DNA of 64,000 bases from Sphingosinicella sp963974575. GTDB taxonomy: Bacteria > Pseudomonadota > Alphaproteobacteria > Sphingomonadales > Sphingomonadaceae. Numbering within the stretch: the first letter of the stretch is position 1; each line of letters begins with the position of its first letter. Position numbers and translations under genes: made by a program. Below are positions 51,799-60,811 of the stretch, one piece after another. The notes beneath the pieces are model-generated. The model ran no database searches, was not told where the DNA came from, and was given only the letters and a program-made list of their open reading frames with translations. The DNA is taken from the NCBI RefSeq assembly GCF_963974575.1, contig NZ_CAXBBQ010000008.1:69821-133820 (forward strand), read 5' to 3'.

Positions 51799-53484
51799 AT
51801 GGCAACCCAACTTGCGCCCGTGGGCGAATCCGCTGCGCCGTTCGTCTACGATCGCGAGCCGGGTAAGTACCGGCACTGGGAGGTTTCGGTCGATGGCCGA
51901 ATCGCGACAGTGGCCATGGCCGTGGATGCCGATGGCGGTATCGTTCCCGGCTACAAGCTCAAGCTGAACAGCTACGATCTGGGCGTCGACATGGAACTGC
52001 ACGATATCGTGCAGCGCCTGCGGTTCGAGCACCCGGAGGTGGGCTGCGTCATCCTTACCTCCAGCAATGAGCGGATATTCTGCTCGGGCGCCAATATCTA
52101 CATGCTGGGCCAGTCGAGCCATGCCTGGAAGGTGAACTTCTGCAAGTTCACCAACGAGACCCGTAACGGCTTTGAGGATTCGTCTGCGAGCGGCAGTCTC
52201 AAGTTCCTCGCGGCGGTCAACGGCGCCTGCGCCGGCGGTGGCTACGAGGTGGCACTCGCCTGCGACGAGATTCTGTTGGTTGACGACCGCTCATCGGCCG
52301 TATCGCTTCCCGAGGTGCCGCTTCTCGCGGTGCTTCCCGGCACTGGCGGGCTTACGCGTTTGGTCGACAAGCGCAAGGTGCGCCGTGACCTGGCCGACGT
52401 GTTCTGCACCTCCGAGGAAGGCGTGCGCGGTCGACGCGCAAAACAGTGGGGCCTAGTCGATGACATTGCGACGCCGGGACGCTGGGTTGACGCCGTGCGC
52501 ACGCGTGCCGAGGCGCTCGCCGGCCAGTCGAAGCGGCCGACGACATCTACCGGCGGTGTGAAGCTGACGCCGCTCAAGCGCGTCATCGACGTCGAGGGTT
52601 ATCATTATGAGCTGGTCGACGTGCGCTTCGACCGCGCGCGCGGCTTTGCGACAATCACTGTCTCCGCGCCTTTGGACAATGCTCCGCAGGGCGGCGAGGC
52701 GATGCGGGCGCGGGGCGCCGAGTTCTGGCCCCTCAAGATGGCGCGCGAGCTCGACGATGCGATCCTGATGCTGCGCACCAATGAGCCTGAACTCGGCCTC
52801 TGGGTTTTGGAGACCGAGGGCGATGGCGACAAGATGCTCGCCTATGACACCGCGATGGCGGCAGCCGCCGACCATTGGTTCGTGAACGAGACCGTGGGCA
52901 TGATCCGCCGAACGTTCTCGCGCCTCGATGTCTCCTCGCGTTCGCTTTATGCGATCGTGAAGCCGGGCTCTGCCTTCGCCGGTACGCTTGCAGAGCTGCT
53001 GTTTGCTGCCGACCGCGGCTACATGCTCGAGCTGCTGTCGCGCCCCGACGAGGGTCTCGCCATCCGCCTCGGCGAAGCCAATTTCGGCCTCTACCCGATG
53101 TGTCACGGCCTTTCGCGTCTGGCGTCGCGTTTCCTCGGCACGCCTGAGCGTCTGGACGAGCTGCGTGAGCTGCTCGGGTCACCGATTCCGTCCGGCGAAG
53201 CCTATGACCTGGGGCTCGTCACCTTTGCGCCTGACGACATCGACTGGGACGAGGAGATCCGGATGGCGATTGACGAGCGTGCCGGCCTCTCGCCCGACGC
53301 GCTCACCGGCATGGAGGCGTCGCTGCGCTTTGCTGGACCCGAGACAGTCTGGTCGAAGGTCTTTGGGCGTCTCTCGGCCTGGCAGAACTGGATATTCATT
53401 CGTCCCAATGCGGTCGGCGAAAGTGGGGCGCTGAAGCTCTTCGGCACCGGCCGCCGCGCCGACTTCGACGCCAAACGCGTCTGA
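51799..53484 (+). CDS. boxC: BoxC, 2,3-epoxybenzoyl-CoA dihydrolase
   Basis: A 561-residue crotonase-superfamily enzyme that hydrolyses and opens the epoxybenzoyl-CoA ring to 3,4-dehydroadipyl-CoA semialdehyde and formate. The N-terminal half has the crotonase segments SSNERIFCSGANIYMLG and NGACAGGGYEVALACDEI. The length and the EVPLLAVLPGTGGLTRLVDK stretch match BoxC, which is longer than simple hydratases. The ATG at the second in-frame position follows AAGGAG at 7 bases. boxB follows after 16 bases. Confidence 0.95.
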   Translation: MATQLAPVGESAAPFVYDREPGKYRHWEVSVDGRIATVAMAVDADGGIVPGYKLKLNSYDLGVDMELHDIVQRLRFEHPEVGCVILTSSNERIFCSGANIYMLGQSSHAWKVNFCKFTNETRNGFEDSSASGSLKFLAAVNGACAGGGYEVALACDEILLVDDRSSAVSLPEVPLLAVLPGTGGLTRLVDKRKVRRDLADVFCTSEEGVRGRRAKQWGLVDDIATPGRWVDAVRTRAEALAGQSKRPTTSTGGVKLTPLKRVIDVEGYHYELVDVRFDRARGFATITVSAPLDNAPQGGEAMRARGAEFWPLKMARELDDAILMLRTNEPELGLWVLETEGDGDKMLAYDTAMAAAADHWFVNETVGMIRRTFSRLDVSSRSLYAIVKPGSAFAGTLAELLFAADRGYMLELLSRPDEGLAIRLGEANFGLYPMCHGLSRLASRFLGTPERLDELRELLGSPIPSGEAYDLGLVTFAPDDIDWDEEIRMAIDERAGLSPDALTGMEASLRFAGPETVWSKVFGRLSAWQNWIFIRPNAVGESGALKLFGTGRRADFDAKRV

Positions 53485-53500
53485 CCTTCTCAGGAGAACC

Positions 53501-54901
53501 ATGATGGCGATCGACTATCAATCCCGTATCCCCAACAACGTTGACCTGTCGAACGACCGCGGCCTCCAGCGCGCGCTTGAGCATTGGCAGCCGGCCTTCC
53601 TCGACTGGTGGAAGGATCTGGGTCCCGAGCATTATCAGAACCACGATGTCTATCTGCGCACCGCCGTCTCGGTCGATGCCAAGGGCTGGGCGCAATTCGG
53701 CTATGTGAAGATGCCGGACTACCGCTGGGGTATCTTCCTCGCCGACAAGGAGGAAGACCGCACGATCGGTTTTGGCGATTATCGCGGCAAACCGGCGTGG
53801 CAGCAGGTGCCCTCCGAATACCGCTCGGTGCTGCGACGCCTGATCGTGACGCAGGGCGACACCGAGCCCGCCTCGGTCGAGCAACAGCGCCTGCTCGCGC
53901 TGACGGCGCCGTCGCTCTACGACATGCGCAACCTCTTCCAGGTGAATGTCGAGGAGGGGCGTCACCTTTGGGCGATGGTCTATCTGCTCCACGCCTATTT
54001 TGGCCGTGATGGCCGCGAAGAGGCGGAGGAGATGCTCCACCGTCACTCCGGCGACATCGACAATCCGCGCATTCTCGGCACCTTCAACGAGCCGATCGAC
54101 GACTGGCTCTCCTTCTTCATGTTCACCTACTTCACCGACCGAGACGGAAAGTATCAGCTGAAGTCGCTTGCGGAGTCGGGCTTTGACCCTCTGGCGCGCA
54201 CCTGCCGCTTCATGCTGACCGAGGAGGCGCATCACATGTTCGTCGGCGAGACGGGCATCGGCCGTATTGTCAAGCGAACGCTCGAAGAGATGCAGAAGCT
54301 GCGCACCGACGATCCCGCTACGCTGCGCGCGGCGGGGGTGATCGATCTGCCGCTGCTTCAGCGCTACATCAACTTCTGGTATTCCTCGGCGCTCGATCTT
54401 TTCGGGGCGGAGATCTCGTCCAATGCCGCGAACTACTTCGCCAATGGACTCAAGGGTCGGCCCGATGAAGCGACCTACGAGGATCATGACGCCAGCGGCA
54501 CCATCGAGACCCTCGAGACGCCCGACGGTGCCCAGGAGGTGCCGACGCGCAACGCCATGAACTACATCACGCGCTCGGCCTATGTGCGCGACTGCATGGT
54601 GGGCTTCACGCGCTGGAACCGCCAGATCGCCAAGGCCGGGTTCAACATTGAGCTGACGCTGCCGTCCGAGCGCTTCAACCGCAAGGTCGGCTTGTGGGCC
54701 GGCGCGCGTGTTGGTGCCGACGGCCGATCCGCATCCGATGCCGAGATACTGGCGGCGCTGCCGAGTGACACGGACCGCGTCTACGTGAAGTCGCTGATGG
54801 TGCCGGTGACCGAGATCGGCAAATGCGCCAACTGGATCGCGCCGGCCGATCGCGGCATCAACAACAATCCGTTCGAGTTCGAATACGTCCGCGCAGCATG
54901 A
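53501..54901 (+). CDS. boxB: BoxB, benzoyl-CoA 2,3-epoxidase
   Basis: A 466-residue di-iron epoxidase that inserts O2-derived oxygen into benzoyl-CoA. All six ligands known for BoxB are recognisable at a constant offset: Glu122, Glu152 and His155 (VEEGRHLW), Asp213, Glu242 and His245 (TEEAHHMF). The N-terminus is conserved (YQSRIPNNVDLSNDRGLQRA). It needs electrons from a reductase, normally BoxA, which is not present in the window. GGAG precedes two tandem ATGs; either could be used. Confidence 0.96.
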   Translation: MMAIDYQSRIPNNVDLSNDRGLQRALEHWQPAFLDWWKDLGPEHYQNHDVYLRTAVSVDAKGWAQFGYVKMPDYRWGIFLADKEEDRTIGFGDYRGKPAWQQVPSEYRSVLRRLIVTQGDTEPASVEQQRLLALTAPSLYDMRNLFQVNVEEGRHLWAMVYLLHAYFGRDGREEAEEMLHRHSGDIDNPRILGTFNEPIDDWLSFFMFTYFTDRDGKYQLKSLAESGFDPLARTCRFMLTEEAHHMFVGETGIGRIVKRTLEEMQKLRTDDPATLRAAGVIDLPLLQRYINFWYSSALDLFGAEISSNAANYFANGLKGRPDEATYEDHDASGTIETLETPDGAQEVPTRNAMNYITRSAYVRDCMVGFTRWNRQIAKAGFNIELTLPSERFNRKVGLWAGARVGADGRSASDAEILAALPSDTDRVYVKSLMVPVTEIGKCANWIAPADRGINNNPFEFEYVRAA

Positions 54902-54908
54902 TCTTCCT

Positions 54909-54937
54909 GGCGGGACATCTCGGTGTCCCGCCATTCT
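54909..54937 (+). terminator. Hairpin after boxB
   Basis: GGCGGGACA and TGTCCCGCC form a perfect 9-bp stem with a 6-base loop, followed by ATTCTT. It resembles a rho-independent terminator with a short T-tract. It could separate boxCB from the downstream ligase or act as an mRNA-processing stem. Confidence 0.6.
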
Positions 54938-54972
54938 TATAAGAAATGACAAAGACGTTGGAGCCACCAACG
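54934..54972. repeat. Two more dyads in the boxB-ligase gap
   Basis: TTCTTATAAGAA (54934-54945) is a perfect 12-base palindrome. CGTTGG-AGCCA-CCAACG (54956-54972) is a perfect 6-bp hairpin just before the ligase ribosome-binding site GGAGGAG. Their roles are unknown; the second could mask translation initiation. Confidence 0.45.
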
Positions 54973-54994
54973 CTTGTGGGAGGAGAGAATAATA

Positions 54995-56557
54995 ATGGAC
55001 AGCGCTTTTGCGTCGAGCATCGAGGATCTTCCCGAGCGATTCAACGCGGCGTCGGACATCATGGATCACAATCTGGCGACCGGACGCGCGCATAAGGTCG
55101 CAATCGTCGACCACCACGGTAGCCTGACTTATGCAGAACTCGCCGAGCGCATCGACAGGATGGCCGACGTGTTCCGGGCGCTTGGCGTGCAACGCGAGCA
55201 GCGGGTGCTCCTCTGCCTCCTCGACAGCCGCGATTTCCCGACCGTGTTCCTTGGCGCGATCAAGGCTGGCATTGTCCCCGTGCCGCTCAACACGCTGCTC
55301 GTCGCCGACGACTATCGATGGATCCTGGAAAACAGCGGAGCCGCCGCCGTGTTCGTCTCGGACGAGCTGTCTCACCATTGGGCGGACATCGCGGCAGCTT
55401 CGCCCGATGTGTCCTTCGTATCCAGTGGGGCAGGGCCTTGGCCGCAGCTCGAGGCGTTGCTCGCCGAAGCGGCGCCCGTGCGCCAGGCTGCGCCCACGCA
55501 CCGCGACGAGGTGGCGTTCTGGCTATATACTTCGGGTTCGACGGGACGGCCCAAGGGCGCCATGCACGCCCACAGCGCGATGCGGCTTACGGCGAATCTG
55601 TTCGGCCTCGGTGTGATCGGCTACCGCGAGGACGATGTGGTGCTTTCGGTGGCAAAGCAGTTCTTCGCCTACGGGCTCGGCAATGCGCTGATCTTTCCCT
55701 ATGCTGCGGGCGCCACGGTCGTGCTGCTCAAGGACCGCGCCGTGCCGCAGGCGGTCAGCGACCTTATTCTGGAACATGGCGTCAGCATCCTGAACGGCGT
55801 GCCGACTTTTTTCGCTGGCTGGTTCGCAAGTGGAACGGCGCCGTCACGCGCAGAGGCGCCACACCTGCGGATTGCAACCTCGGCCGGCGAATGCCTGCCG
55901 GCGCATATCGGAGAGGCGTTCCGCCGCCGCTACGACGTGGACGTGCTCGACGGGCTCGGCTCGACCGAGATGCTCCATATTTTCCTCTCACAGCGGCCCG
56001 GTGCGGTTCGCTACGGCTGCACCGGCCGACCCGTCCCCGGTTACGCGCTGCGAATCGTCGATGAGTCTGGCCTACCGGTCGGACCCGGCGAACTCGGCGA
56101 GCTTCAGGTCAAGGGGCCGACGGCGGCACTCGGCTACTGGCGCAATCGGCCTAAAACGCTTGGCACCTTCCAGGGCGAATGGATGCGCACCGGCGACAAA
56201 TACAGCATGTGCGCCGAGGGCTGGTACACCTATGGCGGCCGCAGCGACGACATGCTCAAGGTAGGCGGCATCTACGTGTCGCCGGCCGAGGTCGAGGAGG
56301 CGCTCGGTTGTCATGAGGCCGTCCTGGAGGTCGCTGTGGTCGGCGCGGCCGATGGAGACGGCTTGATCAAGCCGCGCGCGCATGTTGTGCTTCGCAAAGG
56401 CCACGTCGGCGACGAGCATATGGCGGCGACTCTCAAGGCGCATGTGAAGCAGCTGCTCGCACCGTTCAAATATCCACGCTGGATCGTATTTACCGACGAG
56501 CTCCCGAAGACCGCTACGGGCAAGATCCAGCGCTTCCGGCTGCGCGAACTGGCGTGA
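54995..56557 (+). CDS. bclA: Benzoate-CoA ligase family
   Basis: A 520-residue AMP-forming ligase of the benzoate-CoA ligase family: YTSGSTGRPKGAMHAH for ATP binding, SAGECLPAHIGEAFRRR and GLGSTEMLHIFLSQRPG in the acyl pocket, TGDKYSMCAEGWYTYGGRSD at the hinge, and PKTATGKIQRFRLREL with the catalytic Lys at the end. It would supply benzoyl-CoA to BoxB. GGGAGGAGAG lies upstream of the ATG. The stop overlaps the next gene by 4 bases. Close relatives use 2-aminobenzoate or hydroxybenzoates, so other substrates are possible. Confidence 0.9.
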   Translation: MDSAFASSIEDLPERFNAASDIMDHNLATGRAHKVAIVDHHGSLTYAELAERIDRMADVFRALGVQREQRVLLCLLDSRDFPTVFLGAIKAGIVPVPLNTLLVADDYRWILENSGAAAVFVSDELSHHWADIAAASPDVSFVSSGAGPWPQLEALLAEAAPVRQAAPTHRDEVAFWLYTSGSTGRPKGAMHAHSAMRLTANLFGLGVIGYREDDVVLSVAKQFFAYGLGNALIFPYAAGATVVLLKDRAVPQAVSDLILEHGVSILNGVPTFFAGWFASGTAPSRAEAPHLRIATSAGECLPAHIGEAFRRRYDVDVLDGLGSTEMLHIFLSQRPGAVRYGCTGRPVPGYALRIVDESGLPVGPGELGELQVKGPTAALGYWRNRPKTLGTFQGEWMRTGDKYSMCAEGWYTYGGRSDDMLKVGGIYVSPAEVEEALGCHEAVLEVAVVGAADGDGLIKPRAHVVLRKGHVGDEHMAATLKAHVKQLLAPFKYPRWIVFTDELPKTATGKIQRFRLRELA

Positions 56558-57336
56558 CGACGATCATTGCACCGGCTGCGTTGGCCAGCGACTTGACGGT
56601 CGACGGCATCCGGCTTGAGACCTGCGTATGGGAAGGGGAGGGCGAGCCGCTCCTGTTACTGCATGAGGGTCTTGGCTCCGTGTCGATGTGGCGGGACTTT
56701 CCGGCGCAGCTTGCCGAACGTACCGGCCGCCGCACCATCGCCTGGTCGCGGCAGGGGTATGGACTGTCTGACCTGCTTCCGGGGCCGCGAGCGCCCGACT
56801 ATATGCACCGGGAGGCTGCTGCGGCGCTGCGCTTTATGGATGTGCTTGGCATCGAGCGCGCGGTGCTTCTCGGCCATAGCGACGGCGGCTCAATTGCCCT
56901 CCTTGCCGCCGCGGCTGCACCCCATCGGGTGACCGGCCTGATCCTCGAGGCGCCGCATGTCTTCGTAGAGCAGGTCACGATCGACAGTATCGCCGGCGCA
57001 AAGACGATCTTCGAGACGAGCGACCTGCCTCGACGGCTTGGACGCTATCATCAGGATGTCGATCATGTCTTCTGGACGTGGAACGATATATGGGTCGATC
57101 CCGCTTTCCGCGATTGGAACATCGAGAGCTGCCTCCCTGCGGTCCGCGCGCCCGCGCTACTGATCCAGGGGCTCGACGACGAATACGGCACGCTTGAGCA
57201 GCTCGACCGAATCGAGGCCGCGCTGCAGGGCACGCGACGCCTGGAACTTGCGGACTGCGGACATTCGCCGCACCGCGACCATCCAAAGGCGGTCATCGGT
57301 GCCATCGACACCTTCTTGAGAACATTGACAAAATGA
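56554..57336 (+). CDS. Alpha/beta hydrolase of the box operon
   Basis: A 260-residue alpha/beta hydrolase with nucleophile elbow GHSDGGS, an Asp region near ALLIQGLDDEYGT, and the catalytic His in DCGHSPHRDHP. Such genes recur in box clusters and may hydrolyse stray CoA or lactone intermediates; the substrate is unknown. The GTG start overlaps the ligase stop, and the stop overlaps the next start, which shows tight translational coupling. Confidence 0.86.
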   Translation: MTTIIAPAALASDLTVDGIRLETCVWEGEGEPLLLLHEGLGSVSMWRDFPAQLAERTGRRTIAWSRQGYGLSDLLPGPRAPDYMHREAAAALRFMDVLGIERAVLLGHSDGGSIALLAAAAAPHRVTGLILEAPHVFVEQVTIDSIAGAKTIFETSDLPRRLGRYHQDVDHVFWTWNDIWVDPAFRDWNIESCLPAVRAPALLIQGLDDEYGTLEQLDRIEAALQGTRRLELADCGHSPHRDHPKAVIGAIDTFLRTLTK

Positions 57337-57710
57337 CCGACGCCTGCCTCTTGGACTGTGCGGTGGCCGGCGTGCCGCGGCGGATCATTGGGATCGCTCC
57401 CGCGCTCGCCAGCGAGAAACTGCTAAAGGGCCAGGGCCTTAAAATCAATGACATCGAGGTCGCCGATTTGAACGAAGCTTTCGCCTCGCAAGGTCCGGCG
57501 GTGCTGCGGCAGCTCGGCTTTCCCGATGATGCTCAGCATGTTAATCCGAACGACGGCACGATCGCGCTTGGCCAACCGCGCGGCATGTCGGGTGCGCGCT
57601 TCGCGCTTGCCGCGACCGAGGAGCTTCAGCGGCGCAGCGCGAGGCGGACATTTTGCACCATGTGCATCGGCGTCGGCCAGGCGATCGCGCTCGTGGTCGA
57701 ACGGGTATGA
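57333..57710 (+). pseudogene. Thiolase C-terminal remnant inside the box operon
   Basis: A 125-residue open frame matches only the C-terminal third of a beta-ketoadipyl/acetyl-CoA-type thiolase (about 400 residues when complete). It keeps DLNEAFASQ and CIGVGQAIALVVERV with the C-terminal Cys. The catalytic His of GHPLGMSGAR is Gln (LGQPRGMSGAR), and NPNGG reads NPNDG. The N-terminal nucleophile is gone. The frame stays open and overlaps both neighbours (ATGA), so it is still translated in series. Confidence 0.8.
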
Positions 57711-58723
57711 TACGTCAGAAGCTTCTTGGCCCGAGTGGGCTTCGCGTGTCGGAACTCTGTCTCGGCACGCTGACCTTCGGCGAGCCGAAGCGGTGGGGCG
57801 CAGATGCGGAAAGCGCAGCCGCCATTTTGTCCGCATTCGTGGATGCCGGTGGCACCTTCATCGACACAGCGCCCAATTATGCGAGCGGTGTTGCCGAAGA
57901 GATCGTCGGCTGTTTCATCCGCGGCCGGCGCGATAATCTCGTCATCGCAACCAAGTTCACCGCCGCGGCCGAGGTACACCCTTTAGCCGGTGGCAACAGT
58001 CGCAAGAGCATGATGCGTGCCGTCGAAGGCAGCCTCACGCGTCTCGGCACTGATCATATTGATCTACTGTGGCTGCACTATTGGGACGGGACAACGCCAG
58101 CCGATGAGATCCTGCGGGCATTCGATGATCTCGTGCGCGCGGGCAAAGTGCTCTATGTAGGGCTTTCCGACACACCGGCATGGGTGGTCAGCCGCGCTGC
58201 AACCATCGCCGAGTTGCGCGGCCTCACCCCGGTCATTGCGAGCCAGATCGAATATAATGTCGCGGCGCGAACGGCCGAGCGCGAGCTGCTGCCGATGGCC
58301 GATGCGCTGGGGCTCGGCGTGGTCTGCTGGGGCGCGCTCGCAGCTGGCGCGCTCGCAGCTGGCGACCAGCCTCTGCGCCGTGCGCCGGATTCGCTACCGC
58401 CGACCTTGGCGAAAGTGGCGGACGCGATCGCCCAGCTTTCGGCCGAGAGCGGTGTCGCACCGATTTCGCTCGCACTGCATTGGCTGATGGACCGCCCGGG
58501 TGGCAGGATGATCCCGCTGATCGGTGCCCGGACGGAAGTGCAGATCAGGAACACCATTGCCGCGGCAGCCGCCGAGGTCGACGGGGCACTTCTCGCCGCG
58601 CTTGATGGAATTGCGCCACCTCGCCTTGGTTTCCCCCACGAGCTCATCGCTTCGCCCTATCTGCGCAAGCTGGCGCTCGGTGATCCCTCGCTTTTCGTGC
58701 CCGAAATCCGAGCCCGCAGCTGA
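57707..58723 (+). CDS. Aldo/keto reductase
   Basis: A 338-residue TIM-barrel reductase with the catalytic tetrad visible: Asp and Tyr in FIDTAPNYASG, Lys in VIATKFTAA and His in LLWLHYWDG. It uses NADPH to reduce an aldehyde or ketone. Standard box clusters oxidise the ring-opening semialdehyde with BoxD, which is absent here, so this reductase might act on that semialdehyde instead. That is inference. Start and stop overlap both neighbours. Confidence 0.87.
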   Translation: MIRQKLLGPSGLRVSELCLGTLTFGEPKRWGADAESAAAILSAFVDAGGTFIDTAPNYASGVAEEIVGCFIRGRRDNLVIATKFTAAAEVHPLAGGNSRKSMMRAVEGSLTRLGTDHIDLLWLHYWDGTTPADEILRAFDDLVRAGKVLYVGLSDTPAWVVSRAATIAELRGLTPVIASQIEYNVAARTAERELLPMADALGLGVVCWGALAAGALAAGDQPLRRAPDSLPPTLAKVADAIAQLSAESGVAPISLALHWLMDRPGGRMIPLIGARTEVQIRNTIAAAAAEVDGALLAALDGIAPPRLGFPHELIASPYLRKLALGDPSLFVPEIRARS

Positions 58724-59142
58724 TGTTTATCCACCAATATGCACTGACGATTGGATGGGGCGACTGCGACCCAACTGGTACCGTCTTCTACCCGCGCTAT
58801 TTCGGGATGTTTGATGCGGCGACCGCATTACTGCTGGAAGCAGCATCCGGCATGTCGCGCGCGGCGCTCATCCGCCACTATGGCATCGTCGGTTGGCCAA
58901 TGGTGGACATGCGCGCGGTATTCCACGCGACGGCCAGTCTTGGTGATCATATTCTGATCGAGAGTCGCGTCACGCGCCTTGGCCGGTCGAGCTTCGACAT
59001 CGACCATCGGCTGCTCCGGGGCGACACACTCTGCGTCGAAGCAGCCGAGGCAAGGGTGTGGGCAGCGCGGGCAGAAGAACAGGGACCCATCGAGGCTTCG
59101 CCTCTCCCCGATGAGCTGCGTCACGCGCTCGAACGATCTTGA
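58723..59142 (+). CDS. Acyl-CoA thioesterase, 4-hydroxybenzoyl-CoA thioesterase-like
   Basis: A 139-residue hotdog-fold thioesterase. WGDCDPTGTVFYPRYFGMFD near the start contains the catalytic Asp of the Pseudomonas-type 4-hydroxybenzoyl-CoA thioesterase. It would release CoA from trapped aromatic or pathway thioesters and so protect the CoA pool. The start overlaps the previous stop by 1 base. Confidence 0.88.
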   Translation: MFIHQYALTIGWGDCDPTGTVFYPRYFGMFDAATALLLEAASGMSRAALIRHYGIVGWPMVDMRAVFHATASLGDHILIESRVTRLGRSSFDIDHRLLRGDTLCVEAAEARVWAARAEEQGPIEASPLPDELRHALERS

Positions 59143-59152
59143 AGAGTGAAGC

Positions 59153-60391
59153 ATGATATCAAACTTCTATGACGTAGTGATCGTAGGCGCGGGCCATGGC
59201 GGCGCGCAGGCAGCGGTTATGCTACGGCAGCTTGGCTTTGAGGGCACGATTGCGGTCGTCGGTGACGAGCCCGAGCTCCCCTACGAGCGCCCGCCGCTGT
59301 CGAAGGAATATCTCGCCGGGGAGAAGATATTTGAGCGGCTGCTGATCCGGCCCGCAGCCTTCTGGACCGAGCGGAAAGTCGGGATGATACTTAACACACA
59401 AGTGACCGCCGTCGACCCAGCCGCCAAGCGGCTGACCTTCGCCAGCGGTGGTAGCCTCGAATATGGAGCGCTCGTCTGGGCGACGGGCGGCAGCCCGAGG
59501 AAACTCATCTGCTCGGGTCATGACCTGCCTGGCGTCCATGCCGTGCGCACCCGCGCCGATGTTGTAAAGGTGATGGACGAGCTGGCGATCTGCAGTCAGG
59601 TGGTGGTGATCGGCGGCGGCTATATCGGCCTTGAAGCAGCGGCCGTACTTACCAAGCTCGGCAAGAAGGTCGTGCTTCTGGAGGCGCTCGACCGAGTGCT
59701 CGCCCGCGTCGCTGGGTCTGAGCTCTCCGCCTTCTACGAGGCCGAGCACCGGGCCCATGGCGTCGATCTGCGCACGGGCGTAAAGGTCGACTGCATTGAG
59801 GAGCGAGACGGCCGCGCTTGCGGCGTGCGCTTGGAGGGCAGGGAGGTCGTGCCCGCCGACATGGTGATCGTCGGCATCGGCATTGTGCCCGCGGTCCAGC
59901 CGCTCATCGAGGCAGGTGCTGAGGGCGGAAACGGCGTCCTCGTCGATGAATATTGCCGGACCAGCCTGCCGGACGTCTATGCGATCGGCGACTGCGCCGC
60001 GCACGCCAATGCCTTTGCTGATAGTGCTACGATTCGCCTGGAGTCGGTGCAAAACGCCAATGACCAAGCTAGCACCGCGGCGAAGGCGATCACCGGCAAT
60101 CCCGAGCCTTACAAGGCGACGCCATGGTTCTGGTCGAACCAGTATGATTTAAAGCTGCAGACGGTCGGCCTGTCGACCGGCTTCGACCAGACCGTGGTTC
60201 GCGGCGACCCCGCCAACCGCAGCTTCTCGATTGTCTACCTCAGGAACGGCCAGGTGATTGCGCTCGACTGCGTCAATGCAGTGAAGGACTATGTCCAAGG
60301 CAGGCAGCTTGTCGAGACCCGTGCCAGGATCGATTCAGCGCTCCTCGCAGACATCGCAAAGCCTCTGAAGGAGCTGAGTAAGGTGTGCTGA
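59153..60391 (+). CDS. FAD-dependent ferredoxin/rubredoxin reductase-like flavoprotein
   Basis: A 412-residue pyridine-nucleotide disulfide-fold reductase with two dinucleotide motifs, VIVGAGHGGAQAAVML (9-24) and VVVIGGGYIGLEAAAVL (about 146-162), plus YAIGDCAAH. The C-terminus fits NAD(P)H-ferredoxin reductase components of ring-hydroxylating systems. As the only NAD(P)H reductase in the box cluster, it may feed electrons through the flavodoxin, or a ferredoxin coded elsewhere, to BoxB in place of BoxA. Confidence 0.9.
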   Translation: MISNFYDVVIVGAGHGGAQAAVMLRQLGFEGTIAVVGDEPELPYERPPLSKEYLAGEKIFERLLIRPAAFWTERKVGMILNTQVTAVDPAAKRLTFASGGSLEYGALVWATGGSPRKLICSGHDLPGVHAVRTRADVVKVMDELAICSQVVVIGGGYIGLEAAAVLTKLGKKVVLLEALDRVLARVAGSELSAFYEAEHRAHGVDLRTGVKVDCIEERDGRACGVRLEGREVVPADMVIVGIGIVPAVQPLIEAGAEGGNGVLVDEYCRTSLPDVYAIGDCAAHANAFADSATIRLESVQNANDQASTAAKAITGNPEPYKATPWFWSNQYDLKLQTVGLSTGFDQTVVRGDPANRSFSIVYLRNGQVIALDCVNAVKDYVQGRQLVETRARIDSALLADIAKPLKELSKVC

Positions 60392-60811
60392 GGAAGAGCC
60401 GGGAGCGAGGTTTTTGCTGTTGCAGGGGGCAGGCAACGTCGCCGGTAGTTTGGGTCGTGGCGGGTGTGTTCGCTGTGATCGAAGGAGTTCGAACTCACTT
60501 TATTGCCAGACAGGCAGCGATGCCGTCATGAGAGTATCAACCGTCCCGTACGGCATCGCTCATATTAACAACTCCCTTTTGCTTGGACCGCATCACACAG
60601 GTTAGAATGATAGATGATCGAGCGCCGCCTCAGCTGCCTTGGCAGTCTGTACTCCTGAGGTTGTATCGATTGTGAATTCCCAAGCGGGGATATTTGTCGG
60701 GATGGGTTTGCTCGGTTGATTTCATATGTCCGGCCTGTTTGTTCGGTTTTTGGTGGCCGCTGGCCTTTGATGGAATGACCCAACCACGCAGGCGAAACTG
60801 CTGTTGCTGTC
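60392..60811. other. Gene-free stretch between the box operon and the M20 gene
   Basis: No credible gene in 420 bases; short open frames lack homology and ribosome-binding sites. AGCGATGCCGT (60516-60526) and ACGGCATCGCT (60550-60560) form a perfect 11-bp inverted repeat with a 23-base loop, possibly a terminator for the two convergent units. Confidence 0.5.

Noticed and set aside
53396..55501. 701-codon minus-strand frame opposite boxB and the ligase
   Set aside because: It runs across two real genes and the intergenic dyads, with no recognised domain.
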